Shown here: piece by piece, positions 1 through 7,080 of the stretch
Numbering within the stretch: position 1 is the first letter of the stretch
How the letters are laid out: each line of letters opens with the position of its first letter
Source of the DNA: Caulobacter sp. CCH9-E1
GTDB taxonomy: Bacteria > Pseudomonadota > Alphaproteobacteria > Caulobacterales > Caulobacteraceae
Direction of reading: 5' to 3'
Length of the DNA: 13,601 bases
Assembly (NCBI RefSeq): GCF_001556515.1
Contig: NZ_LSJA01000029.1
Coordinates: 1-13,601 of the forward strand
Position numbers and translations under genes: made by a program
The notes under the pieces: generated by a model
The model's database searches: none
What the model was told of the DNA's origin: nothing
What the model saw: the letters and a program-made list of their open reading frames with translations, nothing else

Positions 1-1091
1 GTGGGGATGCGGCGGCCGGCGACCACGCCCTGGGCCACCACGCGCTCGCCGTTCGGCGCGTTGGCGTCGGGCACGGTGACCAGGGTCGCGCCCGGCAGGA
101 CCAGGTTCGAGACCCCCAGCATCTGGGCCACGGCCTCGGTCGCGGCCGGCGGCGCGGGGACGGCCTGGGCGGCCAGCACCTCGGGCGGGGCGGCCTCCAG
201 CGTGCGCGGGTCGGCGGCGTACAGGATGTCGGCCGAGACGGTCTCGTTGCCGGAATAGCGGCCCTTGAACGCCGCCAGCATCCCCGAAGGGCCGGTCCAG
301 CGGTAGAAGATGTGCTGGCCGAACTGCTTCAGCTTGACCAGGGTCGGCGCCCAGTACGGCGCCACATAGTCGGCGTGGTAGTGGGTGGCGGTGCCCACCG
401 GCTTGAACACGAAGCCCTTCAGCGCGCGCCGCGCCACGGCCTCGGCGTTGGCCCACATGGCCGCCGCCGGCTCGCGCGCCAGGGAGCCATCGCAGGCGAA
501 GCTGAACTGGCAGCCGGTGGCCCGCGCCGCGCCTTCATAGATCACCCCGCAGATCGACTTCGGATAGCCCGGATGGTGCATGCGGTTGATCACCGTCTGG
601 GCCACGGCCATCTGGCCCTCGCCCGGCTCGAAACCCGCCTCGTAATAGACCGCCTGGGTCAGGCACCTCAGCGCCTGGGCCCGCGCGTGGACCGAGCCGG
701 TCAGCACGAAAGGCTTGGCCGGCTCAAGCCCGTCCGGAGACATCGGACGCAGGGCGTTGATGATCCGCGCTTCCTCGAAGTCCGGCTCGCGGTCGCCCAG
801 GCGCGGAATAGCCTTCAGGTCAATGACCTCCCACCCCTCGACCCGACCCCAGTAGTCGGTGTGCGGACGCGGGTCGTGACGCCTGGCCAAGGCCAGCATG
901 GCCGGGTCGTAGTCGGCGACATAGCGGGCCAGGCCCTTGTCGCTGAAGCTGCCGGTCACGCGGAAAAGGCCGGCCTCGCGGCCTTCGCCAGCGGCGATGT
1001 AATAGGTCGTGGTCGAGCACGCGCAAAGGCCGCCGACGACCAGAGCGGCCGCGGCGGCCTTGCGGATTGAAAAGGCGTCCAGGGTCCCCAC
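1..1091 (-). CDS. Lipoprotein with SleB/CwlJ-type cell wall hydrolase domain (3' end off window)
   Basis: Predicted envelope lipoprotein that cleaves peptidoglycan. About 363 codons are visible and the C-terminus lies beyond the left edge. I chose the GTG start at 1091: it is the first start codon after the dps stop in this frame and AGAGGG lies 4 bases upstream. Residues 12-25 form a short hydrophobic stretch ending in the lipobox-like GGLCAC, so Cys25 would be lipidated. The Hydrolase_2 (SleB) domain spans roughly residues 138-260, with the family pattern LTQAVYYEAG. Glu151 is the likely catalytic glutamate, followed by GQMAVAQTVINR and the CQFSFACDG segment. A tail of about 90 residues rich in Ala and Pro follows. 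It starts 15 bp after dps on the same strand, so the two are probably co-transcribed. The family is known from spore germination, but in non-sporulating alphaproteobacteria such proteins are presumed to act in wall remodelling. The fold is fairly sure; the exact role is unknown. Confidence 0.88.
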   Translation of the reverse strand, partial: MGTLDAFSIRKAAAAALVVGGLCACSTTTYYIAAGEGREAGLFRVTGSFSDKGLARYVADYDPAMLALARRHDPRPHTDYWGRVEGWEVIDLKAIPRLGDREPDFEEARIINALRPMSPDGLEPAKPFVLTGSVHARAQALRCLTQAVYYEAGFEPGEGQMAVAQTVINRMHHPGYPKSICGVIYEGAARATGCQFSFACDGSLAREPAAAMWANAEAVARRALKGFVFKPVGTATHYHADYVAPYWAPTLVKLKQFGQHIFYRWTGPSGMLAAFKGRYSGNETVSADILYAADPRTLEAAPPEVLAAQAVPAPPAATEAVAQMLGVSNLVLPGATLVTVPDANAPNGERVVAQGVVAGRRIP

Positions 1092-1106
1092 CCCGCCCTC
1101 TGGCGG

Positions 1107-1586
1107 CTACTTGCCGCCGAGCGTGGAGCGAAGCATCCAGGCGTGCTTCTCGTGCGCCTGCAGGCGCTGGGTGAAGAGGTCGGCCGTGGCCTCGTCGCCG
1201 GCTTCGTCGGCGACCGGGAAGCTGTCGCGCAGAGTGCGGATCACCGTCTCGTTGTCGGCCAGCAGCTCTTTCAGCATGGCCTCCCAGTCGCCTTCGGGAT
1301 TGCCGTCCTTGATGCTCGAGAGGTTGCCGAAGGCGGCGTAGCCTTGCGGCGCCAGCTCGCCCAGGGCGCGGATGCGCTCGGCGATGGCGTCCAGCGCCGT
1401 CCACTCCTCGGTGTATTGGCCTTCCAGCAGAACGTGCAGGGACTGGAAATTCGGGCCGCGAACGTTCCAGTGATAGCCGTGCGTCTTGAGATACAAGGCG
1501 TAGCTGTCGGCCAGCACCTTGTTCAGCGCCGCGGCGATGTCGGAGCGTTGCTTGGCGCTCAATCCGGTGTTCAGAGCATCGGCCAT
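1107..1586 (-). CDS. dps: Dps family DNA-binding ferritin-like protein
   Basis: Encodes a 159-residue Dps protein, the usual family length. Dps proteins assemble into a 12-subunit cytoplasmic shell that oxidises ferrous iron with hydrogen peroxide, stores the iron and often binds DNA, protecting the cell in starvation and oxidative stress. The inter-subunit ferroxidase ligands are visible: His39 in YHWNVRG, His51 in SLHVLLE, Glu55, Asp66 and Glu70 in LDAIAERI. The start is the ATG at 1586, with GGGAG six bases upstream; the open frame extends further but without support. The N-terminal tail is short with few basic residues (Lys12, Arg14, Lys23), so tight DNA binding is not obvious. The gene is divergent from the histidine kinase, with 73 bp between starts, and sits upstream of the hydrolase lipoprotein. 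No clear OxyR or Fur operator is seen. Confidence 0.97.
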   Translation of the reverse strand: MADALNTGLSAKQRSDIAAALNKVLADSYALYLKTHGYHWNVRGPNFQSLHVLLEGQYTEEWTALDAIAERIRALGELAPQGYAAFGNLSSIKDGNPEGDWEAMLKELLADNETVIRTLRDSFPVADEAGDEATADLFTQRLQAHEKHAWMLRSTLGGK

Positions 1587-1659
1587 CGTGATCTCCCGTG
1601 TTGCTTGTCTTAGGTAAGCGTGCCCATCTTTCGCGCAAGACATCTTTGCCGGGACGAAG

Positions 1660-4044
1660 ATGGAGAACAAAGACGCCCCGTCCCTTGTCTCCGAGGAGCA
1701 AGGACGCATTCACGGCCTGATTAGCGCGTGGCTGATCCCACCGGTTCCCCCACCGGCGCCGCTTTGCGCGCTGGCGGCGCTGATTGGCGTGGGAATGGCC
1801 GTCCTGATCCGCGTCGCGGTGCTGGGTCTGAGCAGCGGCGTGGGCGCGACCCTGCCGTTCTTCCCGGCCATCATGATGGTCACCCTCTACGCGGGGTGGC
1901 GCTGGGGCCTGGTCCCGACCCTGGGCGGCGCGGTGTTCGGCTGGTGGCTTTGGGGCGGCCGCGACGGCGCGCGCCTGTCGCAGGACGAACTGGCCACCGT
2001 GGTGATCTATCTGATCTGCGGCGCGATGGTGGTCACCGTCGCCGAGGGTCTGCGCGGCGCCATGCGCGGCCTGACCCGGACCAGAAAAGACCTCGATCAG
2101 GCCGAGACCCGCCTGCGCGTGACCCAGACCGCCGCCGGCGTCGGGCCCTGGGAGTTCGATCTGGAGACCGGTGAGCTCTATTTCTCGCCCGCGGCGCGGC
2201 GGAACCTGGGCGCGCCGCTGGAAGGTCCGATCCGGCTGGCCGACATGGCCAAGTACGTTCATCCCGACGACCAGGAGATGGCCCGCGAGCGGGTTCGCGC
2301 CGCTCTGGCCGGGTCCGAGGAATACGAGGTCGAATACCGCCTGGCCGACACCAGCCAGGGCGAGCGCTGGGTCCATGGCCGGGGCGAGGTGATCCGCGAC
2401 GAGACCGGCAAGCCGACTCGGATGATCGGCCTGAACTTCGACGTGACCAACCGCCGCCGCGCCGAGGAGCAGGTGCGCGAGAGCGAGGCGCGCTTCCGCA
2501 GCCTGGCCGACAGCGCGCCGGCGCTGATGTGGACCACGCGGCCGGGCGGCGTGCGCGAGTTCGTCAACCAGGCCTATGTCGACTTCGCCGGCCTGTCCTA
2601 CGACGAGGCGCTGACGCTGGACTGGCGCTCGCGCCTGCACCCCGACGACCTGCCGAACATTCTGAAGGCCCAGATCGAGGGCGAGGCCTCGCTCAAGCCG
2701 TTCAGCCTGGAGGGCCGCTACCGACGCGCCGACGGCGAATGGCGGTGGCTGAAATCGTTCTCGCAACCGCGCCTGGATTCCAGCGGCGCCTTCTCCGGCT
2801 TCTCCGGCATCGCCTTCGACATCACCGACGCCAAGCGCGCCGAGGAGAACCTGACCAACATCAACGAGCTGCTCAGCGAGCGCGCGGCGGCGGCCGTGGC
2901 CGAGCGCGACGCGGCCCAGGCCCAGCTGCTGCAGGCCCAGAAGCTGGAGGCCATCGGCCAGCTGACCGGCGGCGTGGCCCACGACTTCAACAACCTGCTC
3001 ACCGTGGTGATCGGCGCGCTGGACGTCGTCGCGCGGCATCCCGACGACGTCCGCCGGCGCGAGCGGATGATCGGCGCGGCCCTGGCGGCGGCCAAGCGCG
3101 GCGAGAAGCTGACCCAGCACCTCCTGGCCTTCGCTCGCCGCCAGCCCCTGAAGCCCGAGGTGCGCCGCGTCGACGGCCTGATCGCCGAGAGCGAGGAGCT
3201 GCTCAAGCGCGCCCTGGGCGACGCCTACGGCCTCAAGCTGCGTCTGGGCGGGGGCGTGCGCGCCGCACGCATCGACGCCGGACAGTTCGAGGCGGCGCTG
3301 CTGAACCTGGTGGTCAACGCCCGCGACGCCACCCCGCCCGGCGGATCGGTCACGATCGAGTCGGGCGCGGTGACGATCACCAAGCCGCGCGGCGAGCTCG
3401 AGCCCGGCGCCTATCTGAAAGTCTCGGTCCGCGACACCGGCTCGGGCATGGACGCGGCCACCATCGCCCGCGCGGTCGAGCCGTTCTTCACCACCAAGCC
3501 GCCCGGCGAGGGCACCGGCCTTGGCCTGTCGCAGGTCTATGGCTTCGCCCGCCAGAGCGGCGGCTCGGTCGAGATCGAGAGCGTGGTCGGCCAGGGCTCG
3601 ACCATCTCGCTGCTGTTGCCGGTGGTCGAGGCCGCCCCGTCGGGCGATCCGGCGCTGAAGGCGGACCCTATCCGCGCCCAGACGCCTTCGCGCGTGCTGC
3701 TGGTGGAGGACGACCCGCAGGTGGCGGAACTGGTCGAGGCGATGCTGAGCGACCTGGGTCACACGGTCGTCCGGGCCGGCGGGGTCGAGGACGCCCTCTC
3801 GCGGCTCGACGCGGATCCGGCGGTGGACCTGGTGCTCAGCGACGTGATCATGCCCGGCGGCAAGAGCGGCGTGGATCTGGCCGAGCAGCTGGCCGCCTCG
3901 CGCCCTGGACTGCCGGTCGTGCTGTGCTCGGGCTATGTCGGCGGCGATCAGAGCCGCGCCCGCGCCGGCGACTGGCCGTTCATCTCCAAGCCTTTCTCGC
4001 TGGAGACCCTGGCCCAGGCCTTGGCGCAGGCCCGGGCGAGCTAG
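1660..4044 (+). CDS. Membrane hybrid sensor histidine kinase (2 PAS, HisKA, HATPase, receiver)
   Basis: A 794-residue hybrid sensor kinase. Residues about 33-130 are hydrophobic with three or four membrane helices and resemble a DUF4118-type sensor region. A first PAS-fold domain spans about 150-270 and a second about 275-395; both have the PAS_3 pattern (HPDD, then ERWVHGRGEV or EWRWLKSF). A coiled linker follows. HisKA contains GGVAHDFNNLL with phospho-acceptor His441. The ATPase domain shows Asn553 (N box), DTGSG at 592-596 and GEGTGLGL at 616-623. The C-terminal receiver (about 678-792) has acidic residues 683-685, phospho-acceptor Asp728 and Lys777, so all catalytic residues look intact. 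GGGA lies five bases before the ATG. No histidine phosphotransfer or response-regulator gene is adjacent, so its partner is elsewhere. The signal cannot be inferred: no Cys or heme-binding signature is evident in the PAS domains. It could phosphorylate its own receiver and relay onward, as CckA-type kinases do. Confidence 0.95.
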   Translation: MENKDAPSLVSEEQGRIHGLISAWLIPPVPPPAPLCALAALIGVGMAVLIRVAVLGLSSGVGATLPFFPAIMMVTLYAGWRWGLVPTLGGAVFGWWLWGGRDGARLSQDELATVVIYLICGAMVVTVAEGLRGAMRGLTRTRKDLDQAETRLRVTQTAAGVGPWEFDLETGELYFSPAARRNLGAPLEGPIRLADMAKYVHPDDQEMARERVRAALAGSEEYEVEYRLADTSQGERWVHGRGEVIRDETGKPTRMIGLNFDVTNRRRAEEQVRESEARFRSLADSAPALMWTTRPGGVREFVNQAYVDFAGLSYDEALTLDWRSRLHPDDLPNILKAQIEGEASLKPFSLEGRYRRADGEWRWLKSFSQPRLDSSGAFSGFSGIAFDITDAKRAEENLTNINELLSERAAAAVAERDAAQAQLLQAQKLEAIGQLTGGVAHDFNNLLTVVIGALDVVARHPDDVRRRERMIGAALAAAKRGEKLTQHLLAFARRQPLKPEVRRVDGLIAESEELLKRALGDAYGLKLRLGGGVRAARIDAGQFEAALLNLVVNARDATPPGGSVTIESGAVTITKPRGELEPGAYLKVSVRDTGSGMDAATIARAVEPFFTTKPPGEGTGLGLSQVYGFARQSGGSVEIESVVGQGSTISLLLPVVEAAPSGDPALKADPIRAQTPSRVLLVEDDPQVAELVEAMLSDLGHTVVRAGGVEDALSRLDADPAVDLVLSDVIMPGGKSGVDLAEQLAASRPGLPVVLCSGYVGGDQSRARAGDWPFISKPFSLETLAQALAQARAS

Positions 4045-4048
4045 GCGC

Positions 4049-4101
4049 TTGACTCATTCATAACCCTGGAGTTATGGAAAAATCATAACTTAGACGTTAT
4101 G
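4049..4101 (+). promoter_or_regulatory. arsR promoter with two identical operator dyads
   Basis: The inverted repeat CATAAC-N6-GTTATG occurs twice: 4059-4076 (spacer CCTGGA) and 4084-4101 (spacer TTAGAC), with centres 25 bp apart. TTGACT at 4049-4054 is a good -35 element; 17 bases later lies TTATGG (4072-4077) as a weak -10, overlapping the right arm of dyad 1. The right arm of dyad 2 contains the arsR ATG (4099-4101). ArsR-family repressors normally bind 12-2-12 or similar dyads in their own promoters, so autoregulation is the natural reading. Transcription from this promoter would start about 10-15 bases before the ATG, leaving a very short leader. TTGACTC also contains a GANTC site (4051-4055), the CcrM methylation sequence in Caulobacter. 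Confidence 0.7.
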
Positions 4102-4377
4102 AGTTCGATGTCCCCCGCGCCCGACGACCTCTTCCGCGCCCTCGCCGATCCAACCCGCCGCGCGCTGTTCGAACGGCTGCGCCAGGACGGCGAACAGACG
4201 GTCGGCGCGCTGACGGCGCGGGCCGGCGTCAGCCAGCCGGCGGTGTCCAAGCACCTGGCGGCGCTGAAGGCGGTCGGCCTGGTCGACGACCGGCGCGAGG
4301 GCCGCGAGACCCACTACAGCGCCCGCCCCCGGGCGCTGGCGCCGCTGGTCGACTGGACAGGCCGCATGGGCGACTGA
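4099..4377 (+). CDS. ArsR/SmtB-family winged-helix repressor, short C-terminus
   Basis: A 92-residue ArsR-family transcriptional regulator. The winged helix fills the protein: FRALADPTRRALFERL at residues 12-27, the helix-turn-helix VGALTARAGVSQPAVSKHLA at about 35-54 and the wing EGRETHYSARP at 67-77. It contains no cysteine and no obvious metal-binding cluster, which fits the non-metal branch that often sits beside AHSA1/SRPBCC or similar small genes. Close relatives, as I recall them, continue past the LVDWTGRM segment with an aromatic and acidic helix (FW..R...LE.LL..MD) used for dimerisation; here the protein stops two residues later. The start is the ATG inside the second operator dyad, with no ribosome site; ATG at 4108 is an alternative. 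It lies 54 bp after the kinase gene but appears to have its own promoter. Confidence 0.88.
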   Translation: MSSMSPAPDDLFRALADPTRRALFERLRQDGEQTVGALTARAGVSQPAVSKHLAALKAVGLVDDRREGRETHYSARPRALAPLVDWTGRMGD

Positions 4378-4479
4378 GGCGGCGCGATCAACTTCCGAAG
4401 AGGCGAGGCGTTCGACGAGGCCGCGTTCAAGGCCCTGGTGCGGGGTGCGGTCGCGGTGAATTTGGCGGGGAAACAATAA
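4378..4479 (+). pseudogene. Possible gene remnant fused behind arsR
   Basis: Directly after the arsR TGA, and in the same frame, 33 codons read through to a TAA at 4477. They encode a plausible protein tail including INFRRGEAFDEAAFKALVRG, with no start codon or ribosome site of its own. The composition looks coding. The pattern (hydrophobic strand, RRGE, then an A..AL.R..VA.N helix at the very end) recalls the C-terminus of DUF1801-type small proteins, which are common partners of this kind of ArsR gene. I infer that a deletion removed the arsR tail and most of a downstream gene. The family assignment rests on memory of the pattern and is uncertain; a chance open frame is possible. Confidence 0.4.
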
Positions 4480-4481
4480 AC

Positions 4482-4513
4482 CCGACTTTCCCGGCGAATG
4501 CCGGGGAGGTCGG
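4482..4513. terminator. 14-bp stem-loop after arsR, possible terminator
   Basis: Bases 4482-4495 pair with 4500-4513 without a gap (12 Watson-Crick pairs and two G-U pairs on the plus-strand RNA), leaving the four-base loop GAAT. No T-run follows on the plus strand (TGTTCAG). On the minus strand the stem is followed by GGTTTATTGTTT, which is T-rich. It may end arsR transcription in a factor-assisted way, or stop antisense transcription entering from the receptor leader. Confidence 0.45.
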
Positions 4514-4591
4514 TGTTCAGAAACGCCCCAAGTAAGTAAACCTTCACTGAACTGACATGGAAGCGGCCTAAGAGCGCGGACGTGTTCGAGC

Positions 4592-4629
4592 GCGGGGTCG
4601 CGGCGCGAGACGAATCGCGCGCGCCCCGC
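4592..4629 (+). promoter_or_regulatory. Strong bulged stem-loop in receptor 5' leader
   Basis: GCGGGG (4592-4597), CGC (4599-4601) and GCGCGA (4603-4608) pair with TCGCGC (4615-4620), GCG (4621-4623) and CCCCGC (4624-4629). This gives 15 base pairs with two single-base bulges (4598, 4602) and the six-base loop GACGAA. No T-run follows, so it is not a typical terminator. It ends 55 bases before the receptor start codon and could be a leader regulatory structure or an RNA-stability element. High GC content makes stems common, so a function is only suggested. The loop and stem hold a GANTC site (4612-4616). Confidence 0.4.
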
Positions 4630-4653
4630 TAGCTCCTCGCGTCTCCCAAACGA

Positions 4654-4677
4654 CGGCCACAAGGCCGCGAAGAAGGT
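4654..4677 (+). promoter_or_regulatory. Small hairpin next to the receptor ribosome binding site
   Basis: CGGCC (4654-4658) pairs with GGCCG (4663-4667) around the loop ACAA. Four bases later lies the Shine-Dalgarno-like AGAAGGT (4671-4677), seven bases before the ATG at 4685. This supports the chosen start and places a short stem just ahead of the ribosome site. Confidence 0.45.
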
Positions 4678-4684
4678 CTCTCTC

Positions 4685-6961
4685 ATGCGTCAACAATCCT
4701 CCCTCAAGCTGGCCTGCCTCTTGGGCGTGTCCCTGCTGGGCGTCGCCTCGGCGGCCCAGGCCCGTCAGGCGGCCGAGCCCAACACGGCGCTCGAAGAAGT
4801 CGTCGTCACCGCCGAGCGCCGCTCGGAAAACCTGCAGCGCGTGCCGCTGTCGGTGGCCGCCGTCGGCGGCGACCAGCTGCGCGCCGTCCAGGCCGGCGGC
4901 GAGGACATCCTGGCCCTGTCGGGCCGCGTCCCCAGCCTGTACGCCGAAACCACCACGGGCCGGATCTTCCCGCGCTTCTACATCCGCGGCCTGGGCAATA
5001 TCGACTTCTACCTGGGCGCCTCGCAGCCCGTGACGATCATCCAGGACGACGTCGTCCTCGAGCACGTGACCCTGAAGTCGAACCCGATGTTCGACATCAA
5101 GCAGGTCGAAGTGCTGCGCGGTCCGCAAGGCTCGCTGTTCGGCCGCAACACCACCGCCGGCATCATCAAGTTCGACACCGCCAAGCCGACCCAGGACCTG
5201 CAAGGCCGCTTCTCGGCCTCGTACGGCAGCTACGGCACGACCACCTTCGACGGCGGCATCGGCGGTCCGATCGTCCAGGACAAGCTGGCCTTCCGCGTCT
5301 CGGCCCTCTACCAGCACCGCGACGACTGGGTGGACAACACCTTCTCGGGCGTCAGCGCCGACGGCACGGTCACGCCCAAGAAGAACGCCATGGGCGGCTA
5401 TGACGAGAAGGACGTGCGCCTGCAGATCCTGGCCACGCCGAACGACAAGCTGACCGTGCTGGCCTCGGCCCACGCCCGCGACTACGACGGCACCTCGACC
5501 CTGTTCCTGCGCAACGCCCTGACCAAGGGCTCGAACAAGCCGAACGCCCCGCGCGACAGCGTCGCCTACGACGAGGCCGACAACAATCAGCAGGCCTACC
5601 AGATGGAAGGCGCCAGCCTGAACATCGCCTACGACTTCGGCCCGGTGACCCTGACCTCGATCAGCGCCTACGAGGCCGCCAAGGGCAAGAGCCGCGGCGA
5701 CACCGACGGCGGCGCGGCGGCCAACTTCCCGGTCAATGGCGTCCCGAACGGCTTTGGCCAGTCGATGGGCCAGCTGAAGGACCTGGACCAGGTCAGCCAG
5801 GAAATCCGCCTGGCCAGCAACAGCGACGGCCGCCTGAAGTGGCAGGTCGGCGGCATGGTGTTCAGCTCCGAGGACCTGACCAACTTCTATCAGCGCGCCT
5901 ACTTCACCAAGGCCAACCCGAACAACTGGGTGGCCCTGCGTAACGAGAACACCTCGTGGGCGGTGTTCGGTCAGGCCAGCTACAAGGTCACCGACAAGCT
6001 GACGGTCACCGCCGGCGCCCGCGAGACCAAGGACGTCAAGAAGACCAACCTCTTGAAGACCGCCGACACCGCCGCTGGCGTCGTCACCTATGCCGGTCGC
6101 CGCTACGTGCGCCTGGCCGACACCCAGCCCAGCTGGGACCTGTCGGCCCTGTACGAAGCCACCGACGACTTCAGCGTCTACGCCCGCGTGGCCAAGGGCT
6201 TCCGCGGCCCGACCATCCAGGGCCGCTCGGCGGTGTTCAACGCCGACTTCACGACCGCGAACTCGGAAACGATCCTGTCGTGGGAAGCCGGCTTCAAGAG
6301 CCGCCTGCTGGACAACACCCTGCGCCTGAACGCCTCGGCCTTCACCTACGAGGTCAGCGACATCCAGCTGAACGGCAACGACAGCAACGGCAACGGCGTG
6401 CTGTTCAACGCCGACAAGGCGAAAGCTTACGGCCTGGAAGCCGACGCCGAATGGCGCCCGATCCCGAACCTGCTGCTGACCGCCGGCGCCAGCTGGCTGC
6501 ATAGCGAGATCAAGGACAAGCGCGTCTACGCCCAGGTCTGCGCCCTGAACGGCGTGGTGGTCTGCACGGTGGAAAACCCGACGATCAAGGTCGGCGCCAA
6601 CACCTTCGCCCAGATCGACGGCCAGCCGCTGCCGAACGCGCCGAAGTACAACCTGAACTTCACCGCTCGCTATGACGTCCCGCTGGCCGACGACCGCCGC
6701 GTGTTCATCGCCACGGACTGGAACGTCCAAGGCTACACCAACTTCGTGCTCTACAAGACCGAAGAGTTCTACTCGAAGGGCAACTTCGAGGGCGGCGTGA
6801 AGCTGGGCTACGAGAACCTCGACAAGGGCTACGAGGTCGCCCTGTTCGGCCGCAACATCACCAACGAGAAGAACCTCAAGGGCGTGATCGAGAACTACAT
6901 GGCCGCCGTCTACAACGAGCCGCGCGTCTGGGGCGTCTCGCTCAGCGCCAAGCTGAAGTAA
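4685..6961 (+). CDS. TonB-dependent outer membrane receptor
   Basis: A 758-residue TonB-dependent receptor, which imports a scarce ligand across the outer membrane using energy passed on by TonB-ExbBD. A signal peptide covers residues 1-26, with cleavage expected after ASAAQA. A TonB box-like stretch LEEVVVTAERR (36-46) follows, then the plug domain (about 50-165) with FYIRGLG, the VEVLRGPQGSLFGRNTTAG block and IKF. The remainder is a beta-barrel of alternating aromatic strands with motifs such as RVAKGFRGPTI and LSWEAGFKSRLLDNTLRLNA. No N-terminal signalling domain and no adjacent sigma/anti-sigma pair is present. The last residue is Lys (SLSAKLK), whereas most such barrels end in Phe or Trp. 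The substrate cannot be told: the plug type is shared by many Caulobacterales and Sphingomonadales receptors for siderophores, sugars and aromatic compounds. It probably forms a single-gene unit, with a leader structure upstream and a terminator downstream. Confidence 0.95.
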   Translation: MRQQSSLKLACLLGVSLLGVASAAQARQAAEPNTALEEVVVTAERRSENLQRVPLSVAAVGGDQLRAVQAGGEDILALSGRVPSLYAETTTGRIFPRFYIRGLGNIDFYLGASQPVTIIQDDVVLEHVTLKSNPMFDIKQVEVLRGPQGSLFGRNTTAGIIKFDTAKPTQDLQGRFSASYGSYGTTTFDGGIGGPIVQDKLAFRVSALYQHRDDWVDNTFSGVSADGTVTPKKNAMGGYDEKDVRLQILATPNDKLTVLASAHARDYDGTSTLFLRNALTKGSNKPNAPRDSVAYDEADNNQQAYQMEGASLNIAYDFGPVTLTSISAYEAAKGKSRGDTDGGAAANFPVNGVPNGFGQSMGQLKDLDQVSQEIRLASNSDGRLKWQVGGMVFSSEDLTNFYQRAYFTKANPNNWVALRNENTSWAVFGQASYKVTDKLTVTAGARETKDVKKTNLLKTADTAAGVVTYAGRRYVRLADTQPSWDLSALYEATDDFSVYARVAKGFRGPTIQGRSAVFNADFTTANSETILSWEAGFKSRLLDNTLRLNASAFTYEVSDIQLNGNDSNGNGVLFNADKAKAYGLEADAEWRPIPNLLLTAGASWLHSEIKDKRVYAQVCALNGVVVCTVENPTIKVGANTFAQIDGQPLPNAPKYNLNFTARYDVPLADDRRVFIATDWNVQGYTNFVLYKTEEFYSKGNFEGGVKLGYENLDKGYEVALFGRNITNEKNLKGVIENYMAAVYNEPRVWGVSLSAKLK

Positions 6962-6976
6962 CCCTTCCTCCCCCTG

Positions 6977-7039
6977 CCCCGTCGTTTCGGCGGGGCGCTC
7001 TTTCAGGCCTCAGCGTGAAAGCGCTGGGGCCTTTCTTTT
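6977..7039 (+). terminator. Tandem hairpin terminator of the receptor gene
   Basis: Two hairpins follow the receptor stop. The first pairs CCCCGTCG (6977-6984) with CGGCGGGG (6988-6995), loop TTT, one G-U pair. The second pairs GGCCTCAGCG (7006-7015) with CGCTGGGGCC (7022-7031), loop TGAAAG, one G-U pair, and is followed by TTTCTTTT (7032-7039), a typical intrinsic terminator. The T-run is on the plus strand only, so it serves the receptor rather than the convergent GGDEF-EAL gene. Confidence 0.85.
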
Positions 7040-7080
7040 GGGCGTCATCCCGCAAGCTCAATTTCCGTGTTGAGCCCCCC

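Noticed and set aside
1614..1638. Possible dps promoter: TTGCGCG, 12 bases, GCTTAC on the minus strand
   Set aside because: Position is right, but both boxes have several mismatches to the Caulobacter housekeeping pattern TTGACGS-N10-14-GCTANAWC.
820..3762. A 980-codon open frame on the minus strand
   Set aside because: It runs antisense to the kinase and through dps in a wrong frame; composition is Arg/Gly/Ala-rich with no recognisable domain. Long antisense frames are common in GC-rich DNA.
4045..4513. Possible mobile insertion around arsR
   Set aside because: No terminal inverted repeats, target duplication or transposase; a local deletion explains the remnant better.
4568..6730. A 720-codon minus-strand frame opposite the TonB receptor
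   Set aside because: Low-complexity Val/Gly/Asp/Arg composition mirrors the receptor codons; no domain and no ribosome site.
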